64,000 bases of DNA from Porphyridium purpureum (taxonomy: Eukaryota; Rhodophyta; Bangiophyceae; Porphyridiales; Porphyridiaceae): NCBI GenBank assembly GCA_008690995.1, contig VRMN01000007.1:124001-188000 (forward strand). The letters run 5' to 3'. Under the pieces are notes generated by a model that was not told the DNA's origin, did not search any database, and saw nothing but the letters and a program-made list of their open reading frames with translations. Positions 36,383 through 46,314 of the stretch are shown here, piece after piece (position 1 is the first letter of the stretch; each line of letters begins with the position of its first letter). A program made the position numbers and the translations under genes.

Positions 36383-37984
36383 TCACTGCTTGAAGCCCTT
36401 GGCCTTCGTAGCCGCTTTAGACGGGCGGTCAGTCAGAAGTGCCAGGATATACGGCGCCCTCCTCGACTTGAGATTGCGCTGCGCTTCGAGCAAAAGCTTC
36501 TTCTGCTCGATGCGGAATTTCAGCGCCAGCACGCGTCGCCGATCGTCCAGCGTCGACGAGCAAAGGAGCTCGGGGCCAGCGAGCTCGGCCACGTCCTGCT
36601 CGAGCGTGCTTGAGAACGCGTCCAGGGTTGCGTCGACAAGCGCCAGCGCCAGCGCGTCCGCGCGCTCGTCCACCGACTTAAGCCGATTGAGTTTGGCGTA
36701 CAGCGACGCTTCGAGTCCCTCGCTTTGACACAACACGTAGATCGCCTCAAATAGGCGCCGCGCCCACGGCTGGAAGCGAGACGCGCGCGGCGCCGCGGGC
36801 CGAGACGCTCTCGGGTCAGCCACGCTTCCCGGACACGGCAGCAGCCTGCCACTTGTCACCAGTGCGGCGATTTCCCGCGCGCTGCCCTCCGCGCTGGGCT
36901 CGTCCGATTCGCCCCGACCAAGCACGAGCTGGCAGTCAATCAGCGCCTCGCTGTACGGGTTGCCATCCAGAACGAACCCGAACTGCTGCAAAAGAATCAT
37001 GTTCGGCACATCTCCGTATGATAGATACACCTGCTGCTGCGCGCCAATGTTCTGCCTTGCAAGCACCACAAAATTCTCGCCCGTTTCATCAAGACCCTTG
37101 ACCGTGTTCAGTTCGTGCGGCAGCGGGTGGTTTGCCATGTCCACAAACGGAACAAGCATCGATGTTATCGATCCGTCCGCTTCTCGCCCCGCATACGCTC
37201 GCGACGTGACCTGCGCCAAGCACGCCGCGAAGAGCTCGAGCATCACATGACCATCCAGTTCCGCCTGCTGGTTCCCGACCCACTTGCCCCTGACAAATGT
37301 GTTGAACACCCACTCCAAGCGCGCGCGGCGGCTTTGGAAGAGCTCCTCAAGCAGCTCACTCTCTAGCATAGCGCGCTGTGCGTCACTCCACGCATCTAGA
37401 GAGCCAATCTGCTGAAGCGTCGGCAAATGGTCCAGGTAGATGCCAAACTTTGAAGTGGGCCGCGACAGCGTTTCGTGCATGAGCGCAAGTGCCAGCCGAA
37501 AGTGCGCCGGCAACACGGCCTCCTGAGACTCTGGCGGAATGATTTCCGCGCCCCACAAGGCGGCCACAGGCGACGCCGATACGAAGCGCGATGCGTCCAG
37601 GATCAGCGAGCGCGGGATTGACATGAGCACTGCGCCCTTTTTGACCGCACGCACGGTCCGCACACCGCGTAAACGCATAGGAGGCAAGCTAGACTTGTTT
37701 GAAGTAGCTGCAAGCTCAAATTCGTGCAATTCAACGTTAGAAAGATCGCCGCCATTTTCTTCGACCCATTGCTTCAATGCCTGCTGATCAAAAGTAAAAG
37801 CATCTGACGCCGGGTCTGTGGAAGAAACCTGACGTTCCGACTCAAATACCCCTTGACACATCACGGGAGCGTGGCGCAAATCACAAGCAGCACGGCGAAA
37901 CGGAGTAATGCCATCTCGAACCGGGCGCCACGGCACCACACACTGCACCGGACAAGGCACGAATGCGAGCTGCACAGAGATCAT
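36383..37984 (-). CDS. SET-domain lysine methyltransferase, Rubisco LSMT/SETD3-6-like
   Basis: The 533-residue product starts at the ATG at 37984. Its first 55 residues are Arg/Val-rich without acidic runs and could be a plastid or mitochondrial transit peptide. The SET part contains MRLRGVRTVRAVKKGAVLMSIPRSLIL, quoted here as RLRGVRTVRAVKKG then VLMSIPRSL, the usual entry of the split SET domain. Then come LPTLQQIGSLDAW and the catalytic core VPFVDMANHPLPHE, with the NH of the SAM site, followed by VYLSYGDVPNMILLQQFGF with the catalytic Tyr. A helical C-terminal region fits the Rubisco-substrate-binding domain. Members methylate lysine (or histidine in SETD3) of Rubisco, aldolase, actin or other proteins. 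The substrate here cannot be told. Confidence 0.82.
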   Translation of the reverse strand: MISVQLAFVPCPVQCVVPWRPVRDGITPFRRAACDLRHAPVMCQGVFESERQVSSTDPASDAFTFDQQALKQWVEENGGDLSNVELHEFELAATSNKSSLPPMRLRGVRTVRAVKKGAVLMSIPRSLILDASRFVSASPVAALWGAEIIPPESQEAVLPAHFRLALALMHETLSRPTSKFGIYLDHLPTLQQIGSLDAWSDAQRAMLESELLEELFQSRRARLEWVFNTFVRGKWVGNQQAELDGHVMLELFAACLAQVTSRAYAGREADGSITSMLVPFVDMANHPLPHELNTVKGLDETGENFVVLARQNIGAQQQVYLSYGDVPNMILLQQFGFVLDGNPYSEALIDCQLVLGRGESDEPSAEGSAREIAALVTSGRLLPCPGSVADPRASRPAAPRASRFQPWARRLFEAIYVLCQSEGLEASLYAKLNRLKSVDERADALALALVDATLDAFSSTLEQDVAELAGPELLCSSTLDDRRRVLALKFRIEQKKLLLEAQRNLKSRRAPYILALLTDRPSKAATKAKGFKQ

Positions 37985-39264
37985 GATTCACCTGGAGCAA
38001 ATTCAAGCGACCGAGCCGGACCAGCTGGCGACACGCGCGCACCAGTTTCTATGCCACGAGGGACACGCACAAGCGCGCGCAGGCCGCCGCCTCTCTTCCG
38101 CGCGCCCGTCGCACGCAGGCGCGCGCCACATTTCGTTTCAACGTCGTAATAAGACATTGAATTGTAATGCGCACATTCCGCGGTACGTGAGCTCGGCTGC
38201 TCGGCTGCTCGGCTAGAGTCTGCAAGTCTGTATGCCTGCACGGCCTGATACGCCGAGCCAGCAGAAGCGTGCGCGCTTGCACGCGCAGCCCGCAGTCTTC
38301 GCAACACGGACGCAAAGATGATGATGCAACTTGACAAACATGTGATGAGGGCATCGTCTTAGTAACGACATCCGAGACAGTTGACGCATGCGTACATGCG
38401 AGAACGAAAAGGACGAGACGTTTGCGCGTGCATGTGTTGCCTGGCAAGGGTCACTTGCAAGGGCGCGTGCTTTGGCATGACTACATTGTAGTCGTTTGTT
38501 GGTGCAAGTGTATGGCAGTAAGGCTCAACTTTCCTTGGCCTAACTTTGTGACATAGAGAAGAAGGTCGCATTCGTTTGCGTGCAATCTTGCCAAAATGTA
38601 GCCTCAACAAAGTGTAGAAGTTCATACCGTGCGGGCACTTGGACGGCTCGGATCGTGACTTTTTTCCGAGGAAATCTCGCCGACCCGCATGGTGAACGCA
38701 AGTAAGAAGCGAAAGACCAGCAAGCTCATACGATCTTACAAACCTGATGACGCGAGGGCCCGAGACGCCTCATGCTCTCGAGCGCGCGTGCATCCCGTCG
38801 GTACGGGTCAAAAGTGACCGACTCAAGCGAGACAGCAGGACTCGCCTGCCGAACAGATATTCGTGCAGGAAATTGGATTTGGAGTTTCTGAACGGAACGC
38901 GCATCAGGTGCCATATTCAATGACAACCATATGCAACGCCCGATCGGGTCAAAATTGTTAGACGACACGTCGATCATGTCCACCCTTTTGAGGCTTTGCC
39001 TTGAAGTTCCGACTCATGCACTTTGGCACAGCCCTTAGCAATTGCAGAAAATCATCAATCGTGAAGGAATAAAATGCATCCTCCTGCAATCATGTCGGGT
39101 AGGTATGCGTCATAGTCAAATGCCTACGAGTCGCTGACATAGCCTGACTCCAAGCCAGACCGACGCGAGCAGATCAGATCCTTGAGATTTTTGCGGACGA
39201 GGAGGACCGATCCATGTCCTTTCTCAGAGTTCCACAACGGGTACGATGCAGCCACGTTCACCTG
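37985..39264. other. Gene-poor spacer
   Basis: This lies upstream of the SET gene and downstream of the PLAC8 gene. A minus-strand frame of about 83 codons from an ATG at 38977 to 38726 has no recognisable feature. Nothing else stands out. Confidence 0.45.
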
Positions 39265-39612
39265 TCAGAAAAACAGCAGCCTTGGTTCGCCGACGCTACT
39301 GTCATACTGGTATCGATCCTGGCTGAGCAGGCATCCCCAGAGACAGAACGCCATGCACCAGATCTTGCCCATGAGCTGCACATCCTCCAATCGATCATCT
39401 GCCTGCACGCCCTGACGCTCCTTTGCGAGAAAGAAGCAATTGACCAGCGGGATACACGCAAAGCACGTGCCGAGACACGCGTTATGCGCACAGCGTTCTT
39501 GCGAGCGCCTCCTCGCATACAACTCGCCAAACGCGCACGGACAACACAGCGTCGAGAACCACGCGTTCCCAGGATTCACGCAGCAGTCGTACAGTCCTTG
39601 CTCATACGCCAT
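39265..39612 (-). CDS. PLAC8 family Cys-rich protein
   Basis: From the ATG at 39612 (MAYEQGLYDCC) the product has 115 residues, the normal PLAC8 length. The N-terminal half matches the family well: GLYDCCVNPGNAWFSTLCCP followed by CAFGELYARR, with the CCxP-CxxG pattern and a hydrophobic Cys-rich stretch NACLGTCFACIPLVNCFF. The second half has IWCMAFCLWGCLLSQDRYQ, the second Cys motif. PLAC8 proteins of plants and algae (FW2.2/CNR, PCR) sit in membranes and act in cell-size control or metal transport. The frame is open 30 codons further upstream but without an ATG of the usual type. The promoter region is filled by an 11-bp minisatellite. Confidence 0.8.
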   Translation of the reverse strand: MAYEQGLYDCCVNPGNAWFSTLCCPCAFGELYARRRSQERCAHNACLGTCFACIPLVNCFFLAKERQGVQADDRLEDVQLMGKIWCMAFCLWGCLLSQDRYQYDSSVGEPRLLFF

Positions 39613-39709
39613 CTTTGGCGCTAAACACGCCGCCGACCGATTCACTTCGGCCACTTGCCCCCATCCTTCTCTCCCCACTTCCACTCGCACGTGCGGCGTC
39701 AAAATACTT

Positions 39710-40052
39710 CCAGCTGTACTCTACTGTACTCTCGCTGTACTCTCGTACTCTCGCTGTACTCTCGCTGTACTACTCTCGCTGTACTGTACTCGCTGTACTC
39801 TCGCTGTACTCTCGCTGTACTCTCGCTGTACTCTCGCTGTACTCTCGCTGTACTCTCGCTGTACTCTCGCTGTACTCTCGCTGTACTCTCGCTGTACTCT
39901 CGCTGTACTCTCGCTGTACTCTCGCTGTACTCTCGCTGTACTCTCGCTGTACTCTCGCTGTACTCTCGCTGTACTCTCGCTGTACTCTCGCTGCACTCTC
40001 GCTGTACTCTCGCTGTACTCTCGCTGTACTCTCGCTGTACTCTCGCTGTACT
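39710..40052. repeat. 11-bp minisatellite (TACTCTCGCTG)n, about 30 copies
   Basis: Near-perfect tandem copies of TACTCTCGCTG fill about 340 bp. The first 85 bp show irregular units, the rest is regular, with one GCACTC variant near 40001. Because 11 is not a multiple of 3 and no frame of the repeat contains a stop, all three plus-strand frames are open. The array ends about 100 bp upstream of the PLAC8 ATG and 140 bp upstream of the DUF2993 ATG, so it lies in their shared promoter region. Each unit junction contains CTGTAC. Confidence 0.92.
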
Positions 40053-40191
40053 TTATTAATTCTAATTTTAACGCATTTTTTGTTACGTCATTGCGCATTC
40101 CCTCAGGCATTGCAGTCGGGTTTGAGCTCGCGCGTGTGTGTGGGGGTTGAGAGACCAGGGAGACAGAGAGGCAGCGTGTCGTTGCGCTTGA

Positions 40192-41499
40192 ATGAGCTTG
40201 AGCGCGGTGGGTTGCGCCGAGTTGCGGGGCTGCGAGCACGCGTATAACATGCGTAATGACGCCGTATGGCCGTTGAGCTGCGCGCGCGGCGCAGCGAGGA
40301 GCTCGGTGAGAGGACTGAATGCGTTTGTGGCTGGGTCAATGGCCGCCGCCGAGTGTCGTGTCAACAATGGATTCGCTGGGAATAGCCGGTGTCGATGTGG
40401 TGTTGTGTGGCCGAGGCGGCGTGCGGCGCTCGCCTGTGGCTTCCGGAAGAGCACGGCACGCAAAAGATGCCGTGTTATGGCCATGGCGTCTGGAAGTGGG
40501 CCTGGAAATCCGATCGTGGCACAGCTGTTGGAAAAGCTGATTGTGTTGCTGATTGAGAGCCAAACGCGGCGCGCGGAGGCCCTCAGTGTGCGTGTGGACG
40601 CAGCTTCATCAGTTGAAATACTTGATGGCGTGATTCGCGGAATATCTGTGCAGGCCGCAAGGTTGGAGTTCAAAGACATTCGGCTCAGCAGCGGGTGTCG
40701 GTTCCAGGTGGACAAGATGGAGTGGGAGCCGCCCATTACAATCACAAAGCTGTTGAGGAACCCATTGTCTGTATTCACGCCCGGATTCAACTTACTGGAG
40801 AAGATCAGCACGCCACCCAAGCTCAAGGCCCCCATCCAGATTGCATTCGAAGCCACACTCAGCGAAGCCGATATCAATGAGTCGCCCCCAATTCTGAACG
40901 CCATTCGGGACGTGCTTCGAGATCTTTTGCAATTGGGCTTTGGGAACTCTATTTTGGGCGCGCTGCTGCCGCCGCCCGCCAGTGATAGCTCCAGCGCACT
41001 TGTTCGGGCAGGCGAGTTCGTGCCCGGCTATGAAATTTTGCTGCACAAGGTCTCACTGGTAGACGCTGGTGCGTGCCCAGAGCGTGGGTACCCGATCCGA
41101 AAAGATCCAACCGTACGCTTTGACGCTGAGCTGGTCGTGTCAGGCACTGATACGACCAAGAAGAGCTACCGCATGGACATTCGCACGGGTGTGGGTGTTG
41201 GAAGAGGTGGAAGGTTGATTGGGTTTCTGCGACCAGAAGTTGTGCTTTCTCTCTTTGGCAAGCAATTTGCCGTACCTTTTGTCTTATTGTCGGCCGCTGG
41301 TATAGATTTAGGGCCAGACCTCAGGCTCGAACGCATTGCCGTCAAGCCCGGAAGCACGGTGATGACTGCCGGCGTTCTCACAATCCGGCCGCCGCCGCCT
41401 CGTCTCAGCGCTGGACAAAGCTCAGACTCGCCACCATCACGCGCAAACACCTCTGCAAAGCAGCTGCCTGGCGCTCCGCGAGAGCTTGGTCCAGGATAA
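40192..41499 (+). CDS. DUF2993 (LmeA-like) lipid-binding-type protein, probably plastid-targeted
   Basis: The 435-residue product starts at the ATG at 40192. Residues 1-95 are Arg/Ala/Ser/Cys-rich with few acidic residues, like a plastid transit peptide. From about residue 105 the sequence fits DUF2993: LSVRVDAASSVEILDGVIRG and ISVQAARLEFKDIRLSSGCR, followed by beta-rich segments (FVPGYEILLHKVSLVDAG, YRMDIRTGVGVGRGGRLIGF). The family is common in cyanobacteria and plastids and related to mycobacterial LmeA; a lipid-transfer or envelope role is suspected but unproven. The C-terminal 45 residues are Pro/Ser-rich. It is transcribed away from the PLAC8 gene across the minisatellite. Confidence 0.72.
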   Translation: MSLSAVGCAELRGCEHAYNMRNDAVWPLSCARGAARSSVRGLNAFVAGSMAAAECRVNNGFAGNSRCRCGVVWPRRRAALACGFRKSTARKRCRVMAMASGSGPGNPIVAQLLEKLIVLLIESQTRRAEALSVRVDAASSVEILDGVIRGISVQAARLEFKDIRLSSGCRFQVDKMEWEPPITITKLLRNPLSVFTPGFNLLEKISTPPKLKAPIQIAFEATLSEADINESPPILNAIRDVLRDLLQLGFGNSILGALLPPPASDSSSALVRAGEFVPGYEILLHKVSLVDAGACPERGYPIRKDPTVRFDAELVVSGTDTTKKSYRMDIRTGVGVGRGGRLIGFLRPEVVLSLFGKQFAVPFVLLSAAGIDLGPDLRLERIAVKPGSTVMTAGVLTIRPPPPRLSAGQSSDSPPSRANTSAKQLPGAPRELGPG

Positions 41500-41935
41500 T
41501 ATGACACAACAGCGATACGTCTCGAAACTTCGTGACCTGACCACCAGATCTCACCGGCTTGACCCGAGTTTTGCGTTCACATGAGGACTCACGGTGCGTG
41601 AAGAAGTACTGCCATTGACAGCGTCACGAAGATAGAGTCAGCGTGGCACACAAAGTGGCGATTCGCGGCGCCATCCCAGAAGCATCAGCTGCATCGCGCG
41701 GAAACCAGGTCCCGTTTGAGACTGCGATTGCGACTTTGCGACGGCACGGTGCAACGGTGGAAGCAGTTTGTCTGCGCTACATAATCCACTTTGTGCGCTC
41801 TAGTCGCGAGGAGTGCGGAATGCGAATTGCAGCTTTATCAACCACCACTACCACGTAAGCCGTCTACCGCGTAGTGATGCTCCATCAACAGTGACGGCCG
41901 CAACAGGAGAGGAAGAAATAAAAAGCGACGGAAGC
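41500..41935. other. Spacer or leader before the 41936 gene
   Basis: The plus strand is open without ATG in part of this spacer (41643-41858 in one frame, 41813 onward in the frame of the next gene). A GTAAGC at 41850 could be a splice donor joining the two, but there is no good start upstream, so I leave it unannotated. Confidence 0.3.
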
Positions 41936-42739
41936 ATGCGCGTGCGTCTTGGAGATAACATCGCGCGAGCTGAATCGCTGCACGCCGCGTTCTGCCGCCA
42001 CCCTCTGCCCATAGAAGACTCGCTACGCCTCGTGCTTCCCGAGAAGGCCACTGCTGCGGTCGCCGGCGCCGCGGAGCACCTGCAGCTGGCGCGAGAAGTG
42101 TTCCGTGACAAGGGACTCGGTGCTCGGGCGGCAGTTCGCGACAAATGGCTGCATGTGGCGCCGCTGGAGCGGCCGTTCAGCGCAAGGGAGAAGATTTTGT
42201 GGGAAGAAACATACGACGATCAGCGACCCGATTTGTTTCGATCCGAAGCCGCGGGGCTGCAGACCATGTTGTTGGGTTTGTTTGAAGCACTGGCGAGCGC
42301 AGAAACTAACCACGAGCTCGTGAGATATCGTGAGGGAGCGCCTGTGCGACTGAGCCCGTATGACTTGTTTCGCGCGCACGTCTTTGTTGGTGAGCACGGT
42401 GTGGGCGTACTGCTGCGCGTGGCCGCATATCCGCAGCACTCGAGGAGCAGCCCTTACGTGTCGCGCAAGCATCAATTTCCGTATTTTCTTGGGCCTGTGC
42501 AACAGGATAGCACGCTAGTCCCGACAATGCGGATGATTCACGTGCGCAATGTGCTGTGGTTTGACTCGAAGCCATGCAGTCTGCTTGCGCCGATCATTCA
42601 CCGGCGAGGACAATGGTACAAGCTAGCGATTCCCGGCAGCTTGGGGTCTATTTACGAAGGCGATTTTGGGTTGCCCTTGTTCGAGGTAATCCGCTTCCCA
42701 AGGCGGGAAGACGAGCTGCTGGCATACTCGTACCGATGA
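41936..42739 (+). CDS. Unknown protein
   Basis: I do not recognise this 267-residue protein. The ATG at 41936 (MRVRLGDNIARAESLHAAF) is the first in the frame; 41 more codons are open upstream from a GTG. It has no Cys-rich motif, signal peptide or membrane helix. Features are a helical N-terminal half with PLERPFSAREKILWEETYDD, a region with GEHGVGVLLRVAAYP, and a C-terminal part rich in aromatic and basic residues (KHQFPYFLGPVQQD, WYKLAIPGSLGSIYEGDFG). It looks like a globular soluble protein with normal complexity, so I think the gene is real. An upstream exon with a transit peptide is possible. Confidence 0.65.
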   Translation: MRVRLGDNIARAESLHAAFCRHPLPIEDSLRLVLPEKATAAVAGAAEHLQLAREVFRDKGLGARAAVRDKWLHVAPLERPFSAREKILWEETYDDQRPDLFRSEAAGLQTMLLGLFEALASAETNHELVRYREGAPVRLSPYDLFRAHVFVGEHGVGVLLRVAAYPQHSRSSPYVSRKHQFPYFLGPVQQDSTLVPTMRMIHVRNVLWFDSKPCSLLAPIIHRRGQWYKLAIPGSLGSIYEGDFGLPLFEVIRFPRREDELLAYSYR

Positions 42740-44047
42740 GACAATTGCTGTCGTAGACAGAAAAAGTGCGGCGCAGTGTGGTGGATTCGCTTGCGCTCAC
42801 GCGTCACGGGATCGACAGGCTCTGGATTGAGATTGCCAACTGCCGGGGAGCACTTTTGAATCGTGCATCCACTGTCTCTCTGATGAAAATACAATGCTGA
42901 GCGTCTGCCGCGAAGTGATTCGCTTCCGCGAGAATGGCTGTGGGTCTGGTTATGCTTTTTCCAAATCGAATCTACTCATGCGTCTACTTCTGTACCTGCG
43001 TGACGCGATATTCAACCTTTAGGAGCAGGTGCGCGTTTGCGATGATGTGGTTTACAGCCAGTGTGGGCAGGTATGCATCGGCATCAAACCATGCGGAAAA
43101 TTCAAATTGGCTTTTCACTAGAGCCAAGGCAATCCGTTAAATATGGCTCTTGAAGGCGCATCGAAGGCACGCATGAAGTGGGGAATTCGCTGCAACTCGC
43201 TCTGGTCTGCACGCGTTCTTCTCTGGTACCCGTGCGAAAAGGAGGAACATCGATGGCGAGCAAATCTGAACTGTTAGTCTCGGTGCATTTGCGCATTGTG
43301 CTCCTGAAACTGTTTGTTACCTGCTTGAATGCTTCAAGAACTATTCTGACGGGACATTAGGTAGCGCTTGACAAGCTCCTCGAGAGTCACAACATTTCGA
43401 TTCGCGAGAGGAAAAAGGCGGCATCTGCTGTGTACAGGCAAATTGTTCTCGGTCATTCTGACAGCAGTGCACAGATCTAGCTTGCGAAATGAGTACGGGA
43501 AACCGTAACATGTGGTACAATCCAAAGCCTTGTTCTTTTTTTCTCCCACTCCATCGACGCTCTAGAGCCTGCTCGGGTCACACACAAATACGACAGACCA
43601 TCAGGCGTACGTACGCGCCCATCTGGTCGCGGAAGCTGCGCTGCCATTGTCCTGCTCACAACAAGCACAGAAAGCGTATCGGACCAACTTTCCATACAAA
43701 CGCCTTCGGTGATCGCACAGAGACCTGTCCGGAGCGTCGGCCAGATTTTCTCGTGCGCATTGCGACGTTGACGGTATCTCGCGCAGCGCGGCCGCAAGTG
43801 CGCGCTTCTCGCAGACCGGTGATCCGACGCGGGCGTCCCAGGCACGGCTCCATGCCACGCCACACGAGCGGCTGCGCCGCATCTGCAGCTCCAGTGCATT
43901 CCCAACGAAAAATATCGTAAAATGGGCTCGTTTTACTATGAAAATGGCGTGGACCTTATTCCGGCGGTCGATGTGGGTGCGAACTGGGGAGGTGGCGAGG
44001 GGAAGAAGGCGGACGGAAGTGTGGTTGTGTGTTGTGTTGGGCTTGGC
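42740..44047. other. Gene-poor spacer with NAD kinase promoter
   Basis: No supported gene between 42740 and 43900. A small plus frame (42934-43140) is hydrophobic and motif-free. The element GCTCGTTTTACTATGAAAA is at 43926-43944. Confidence 0.5.
43926..43944 (+). promoter_or_regulatory. GCTCGTTTTACTATG element of NAD kinase
   Basis: GCTCGTTTTACTATGAAAA is 104 bp ahead of the ATG at 44048. It matches the elements ahead of LCMT1 (27507) and the LURP-like gene (58276) in sequence, orientation and distance. Confidence 0.6.
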
Positions 44048-45607
44048 ATGAGTGTGCATGGTGCTCAGCGCAAGGCATTCCTGCCACTGGACGGGTCCGA
44101 AGATGATAGCGCTCTGATCGCGGAGGCGCTGGCTGCGGCGGGGATTGAAGACGAGGTCAATCACAGCAGCGTCGGCAGGAATGAGGATGAGAACTCGTGC
44201 GGGTCGACGTCGAATTCGGTGTCCACGGCGTCCAAGTCGACCTCGCAGTCTCGACTCGGGCTCCATGTTGGTAGTGACTTGCTTGGCCAGAGTCGGAATG
44301 GTGGGTCGGGGCAGGACGATTCTAGCGTGCACAGCCACCAGAGCCGGAAGCACATTGTGCATTACCCATCAACGGCAGAGCGCGACGAGTCTGTCCACAT
44401 CATGAGCAAGGAGAAGTCCAAGTTTTCCACGCTGCAGCTCCAGCTTGACTCGCCGCCTTCACACGTGCTGCTGGTGCGCTCCCCGCACACAGGCGAGGTG
44501 ACTCTGGACGCGATTGCGACGCTTGCGCGCGAGCTCATTGTCAAGTACTCGATTTGTGTGGTGACATCGGCGGACGACGCGCACGCGCTCGAGACCCAGT
44601 ACAATGTCGTCGTGGCAAATTATGCGTCTGAGCGCGTGCGCGCAGGCCGCTTTTATTGTGTAGCGAGTCCGCGGGTGCCAATGAGCGCCATGGTGCCGGG
44701 TGGAGACGACGATGGATGCGGCTGGCTCACGCGAGTACCAAGTGTTGAAAATCGGGTCTACTCCAAGTATGCCAGAAGGGAGTTTTCGCTTGCGGATCTC
44801 GAGGAAAAAATCGGGCTCGTCGTGGGCCTTGGTGGCGACGGACTGCTTTTGTATGTGTGCAGCGAACTGTTTTACACCAAAGTGCCACCCATTCTGGGTT
44901 TTAATTTTGGCTCGTTGGGCTTCTTGACGCCCTTTTCAATCGACCAGGCGCCATCCGTCGCCAAGCAAGTGTTTGAAGAGTTGACGGTGCCGTACACGAA
45001 GCGCATGCGGCTGCAATGCACGCTGTATCGTCTGCAACAAGTGGATGCCGAAAGTGCCGACTCTGCGACGAGCGGTCATATTGAAGAGCGCTTGCAGCAG
45101 GAAGAAGATACGCACTTCATTGAGAACGAATTCCACGTCACGAACGAGGTGGTCATTGACCGCGGCCCGGCAGCGTATCTGACCAATCTCGAATGCTTTT
45201 GCGACGGCATTTTTGTGACGCGTGTGCAGGCAGACGGCCTCATTATTGCCACACCAACGGGCTCGACAGCGTACTCTTTGTCCGCGGGTGGCTCGATGGT
45301 GCACCCGTCCGTGCCATGCATCCTGTTTACTCCCATCTGCCCCCACTCGCTAAGTTTCCGCCCCGTCCTGTTTCCAGATGGCGTTGAGCTGAAGCTGTGC
45401 GTGCCGTATGAATCTCGCACCTCGGCGTGGATCAGCTTTGATGGCCGAAACCGGCTCGAAATGAAACGTGGGGATTTCATCCTCGTCAGGAAAAGTCTAT
45501 ACCCGCTCCGCACGCTCAATCACGAGAATCCGATCAGCGATTGGTTTTCTGCAATCCAGCGCTGCCTGCGTTGGAATGAACGTGAGTCTCAGAGAAAGTT
45601 TTCGTGA
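44048..45607 (+). CDS. NADK: NAD kinase
   Basis: The product is 519 residues from the ATG at 44048. An ATG at 43922 is in frame, but it would place the promoter element inside the coding region, so I prefer the later one. The first 130 residues are Ser-rich. The catalytic core has HVLLVRSPHTGEV, then VVGLGGDGLLLYVCSELF (GGDG about 262-265), ILGFNFGSLGFLTPF, the NEVVIDRGPAAYLTNLE segment, and ADGLIIATPTGSTAYSLSAG, all hallmarks of ATP-NAD kinase. The motif is GGDGL where most members have GGDGT. The enzyme makes NADP by phosphorylating NAD. The arrangement is closest to the cytosolic human and plant NADK1/3 type. Confidence 0.92.
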   Translation: MSVHGAQRKAFLPLDGSEDDSALIAEALAAAGIEDEVNHSSVGRNEDENSCGSTSNSVSTASKSTSQSRLGLHVGSDLLGQSRNGGSGQDDSSVHSHQSRKHIVHYPSTAERDESVHIMSKEKSKFSTLQLQLDSPPSHVLLVRSPHTGEVTLDAIATLARELIVKYSICVVTSADDAHALETQYNVVVANYASERVRAGRFYCVASPRVPMSAMVPGGDDDGCGWLTRVPSVENRVYSKYARREFSLADLEEKIGLVVGLGGDGLLLYVCSELFYTKVPPILGFNFGSLGFLTPFSIDQAPSVAKQVFEELTVPYTKRMRLQCTLYRLQQVDAESADSATSGHIEERLQQEEDTHFIENEFHVTNEVVIDRGPAAYLTNLECFCDGIFVTRVQADGLIIATPTGSTAYSLSAGGSMVHPSVPCILFTPICPHSLSFRPVLFPDGVELKLCVPYESRTSAWISFDGRNRLEMKRGDFILVRKSLYPLRTLNHENPISDWFSAIQRCLRWNERESQRKFS

Positions 45608-46053
45608 TCGGCTTCGACCGGGTGCATCATTCTGTTTCATAGGGCTGTATTTATGGAAATATTGCGAGCACTTTCTGTGACTCTCTGTCAAAGAAGGAGC
45701 TCAAGAGTGAAGGCAAAGCGAAGGAGCGGAGGTGGCATAAGGGCTCCAGTCGTATGTTGGGAGGGCGACCGATACATCAAAAGCCCAGGACACACTTCTC
45801 TGCTGCGTACAAGTACAGAAGAATGTTCCGACTGTCACGCGCGTACTTTCTTTATTGCGTTGTCTTTTCAAGTGTCCCGCGTTTGTAGATTGTTTCCGGT
45901 TTGCCCATCCGCCATCTTGCACGTTCGCTGGAATGCTGGCGTCAAAGCCAAAAAATGCGGAAACCTCATGACCACCTCGATGATATTTACAATTCTTATG
46001 AGATTCCGGCATAATGCTTTCCAAAATAACAAACAGTGAGGCGCTCGCAGATC
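45608..46053. other. Convergent spacer
   Basis: Between NAD kinase and the small coiled-coil gene. A 107-codon minus frame at 45701-46024 lacks an ATG in a useful place and any motif. Nothing else is visible. Confidence 0.45.
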
Positions 46054-46314
46054 CTACTGCTGGAGCGGCCGATGCGACTCGGCCACCTGCGGCGGCGCAC
46101 GATCATCCTCGAGCTCCTCTGCCTCCAGCAAAGCTAGCAGCACCTGCTTCATCTCCTCCGCATCCCGCACAAGCTGCTCCGCGCGCCGCTCCGCAAACTC
46201 CTTCACCATACGCACGCACTTGTCACACTCCTGCTGCAAGTAATCCTCCACGCTCATCTCTCGCTGCGCCGTCTCTGCAGCTCCACTCTTCATCAACGCT
46301 GTCACCCCTACCAT
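46054..46314 (-). CDS. Small coiled-coil protein (86 residues)
   Basis: From the ATG at 46314 the frame encodes MVGVTALMKSGAAE and then a long charged helix: SVEDYLQQECDKCVRMVKEF, AERRAEQLVRDAEEMKQVLL, ALLEAEELEDD. Heptad-like spacing of hydrophobic residues suggests a coiled coil of about 50 residues, and two Cys lie in a CDKC pair. The size and helix resemble small subunits of complexes such as BLOC-1 or V-ATPase G, but there is no decisive motif. Codon use and the clean stop make a real gene likely. Function unknown. Confidence 0.55.
   Translation of the reverse strand: MVGVTALMKSGAAETAQREMSVEDYLQQECDKCVRMVKEFAERRAEQLVRDAEEMKQVLLALLEAEELEDDRAPPQVAESHRPLQQ

Noticed and set aside
38726-38977. 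An 83-codon minus frame (MIDVSSNNFDPIG...)
   Set aside because: Its length is within chance expectation for this GC content, and there is no supporting feature.
39615-40247. Overlapping plus frames of 134-236 codons encoding repeated SRCTLAVLSLY, and a minus frame of repeated REYSESTARVQ
   Set aside because: They are products of the 11-bp minisatellite, which has no stop in any frame; being open says nothing about coding.
41643-41935. A spliced 5' exon joining to the gene at 41936 through GTAAGC at 41850
   Set aside because: No upstream ATG in good context and no clear branch or acceptor; the first in-frame ATG suffices.
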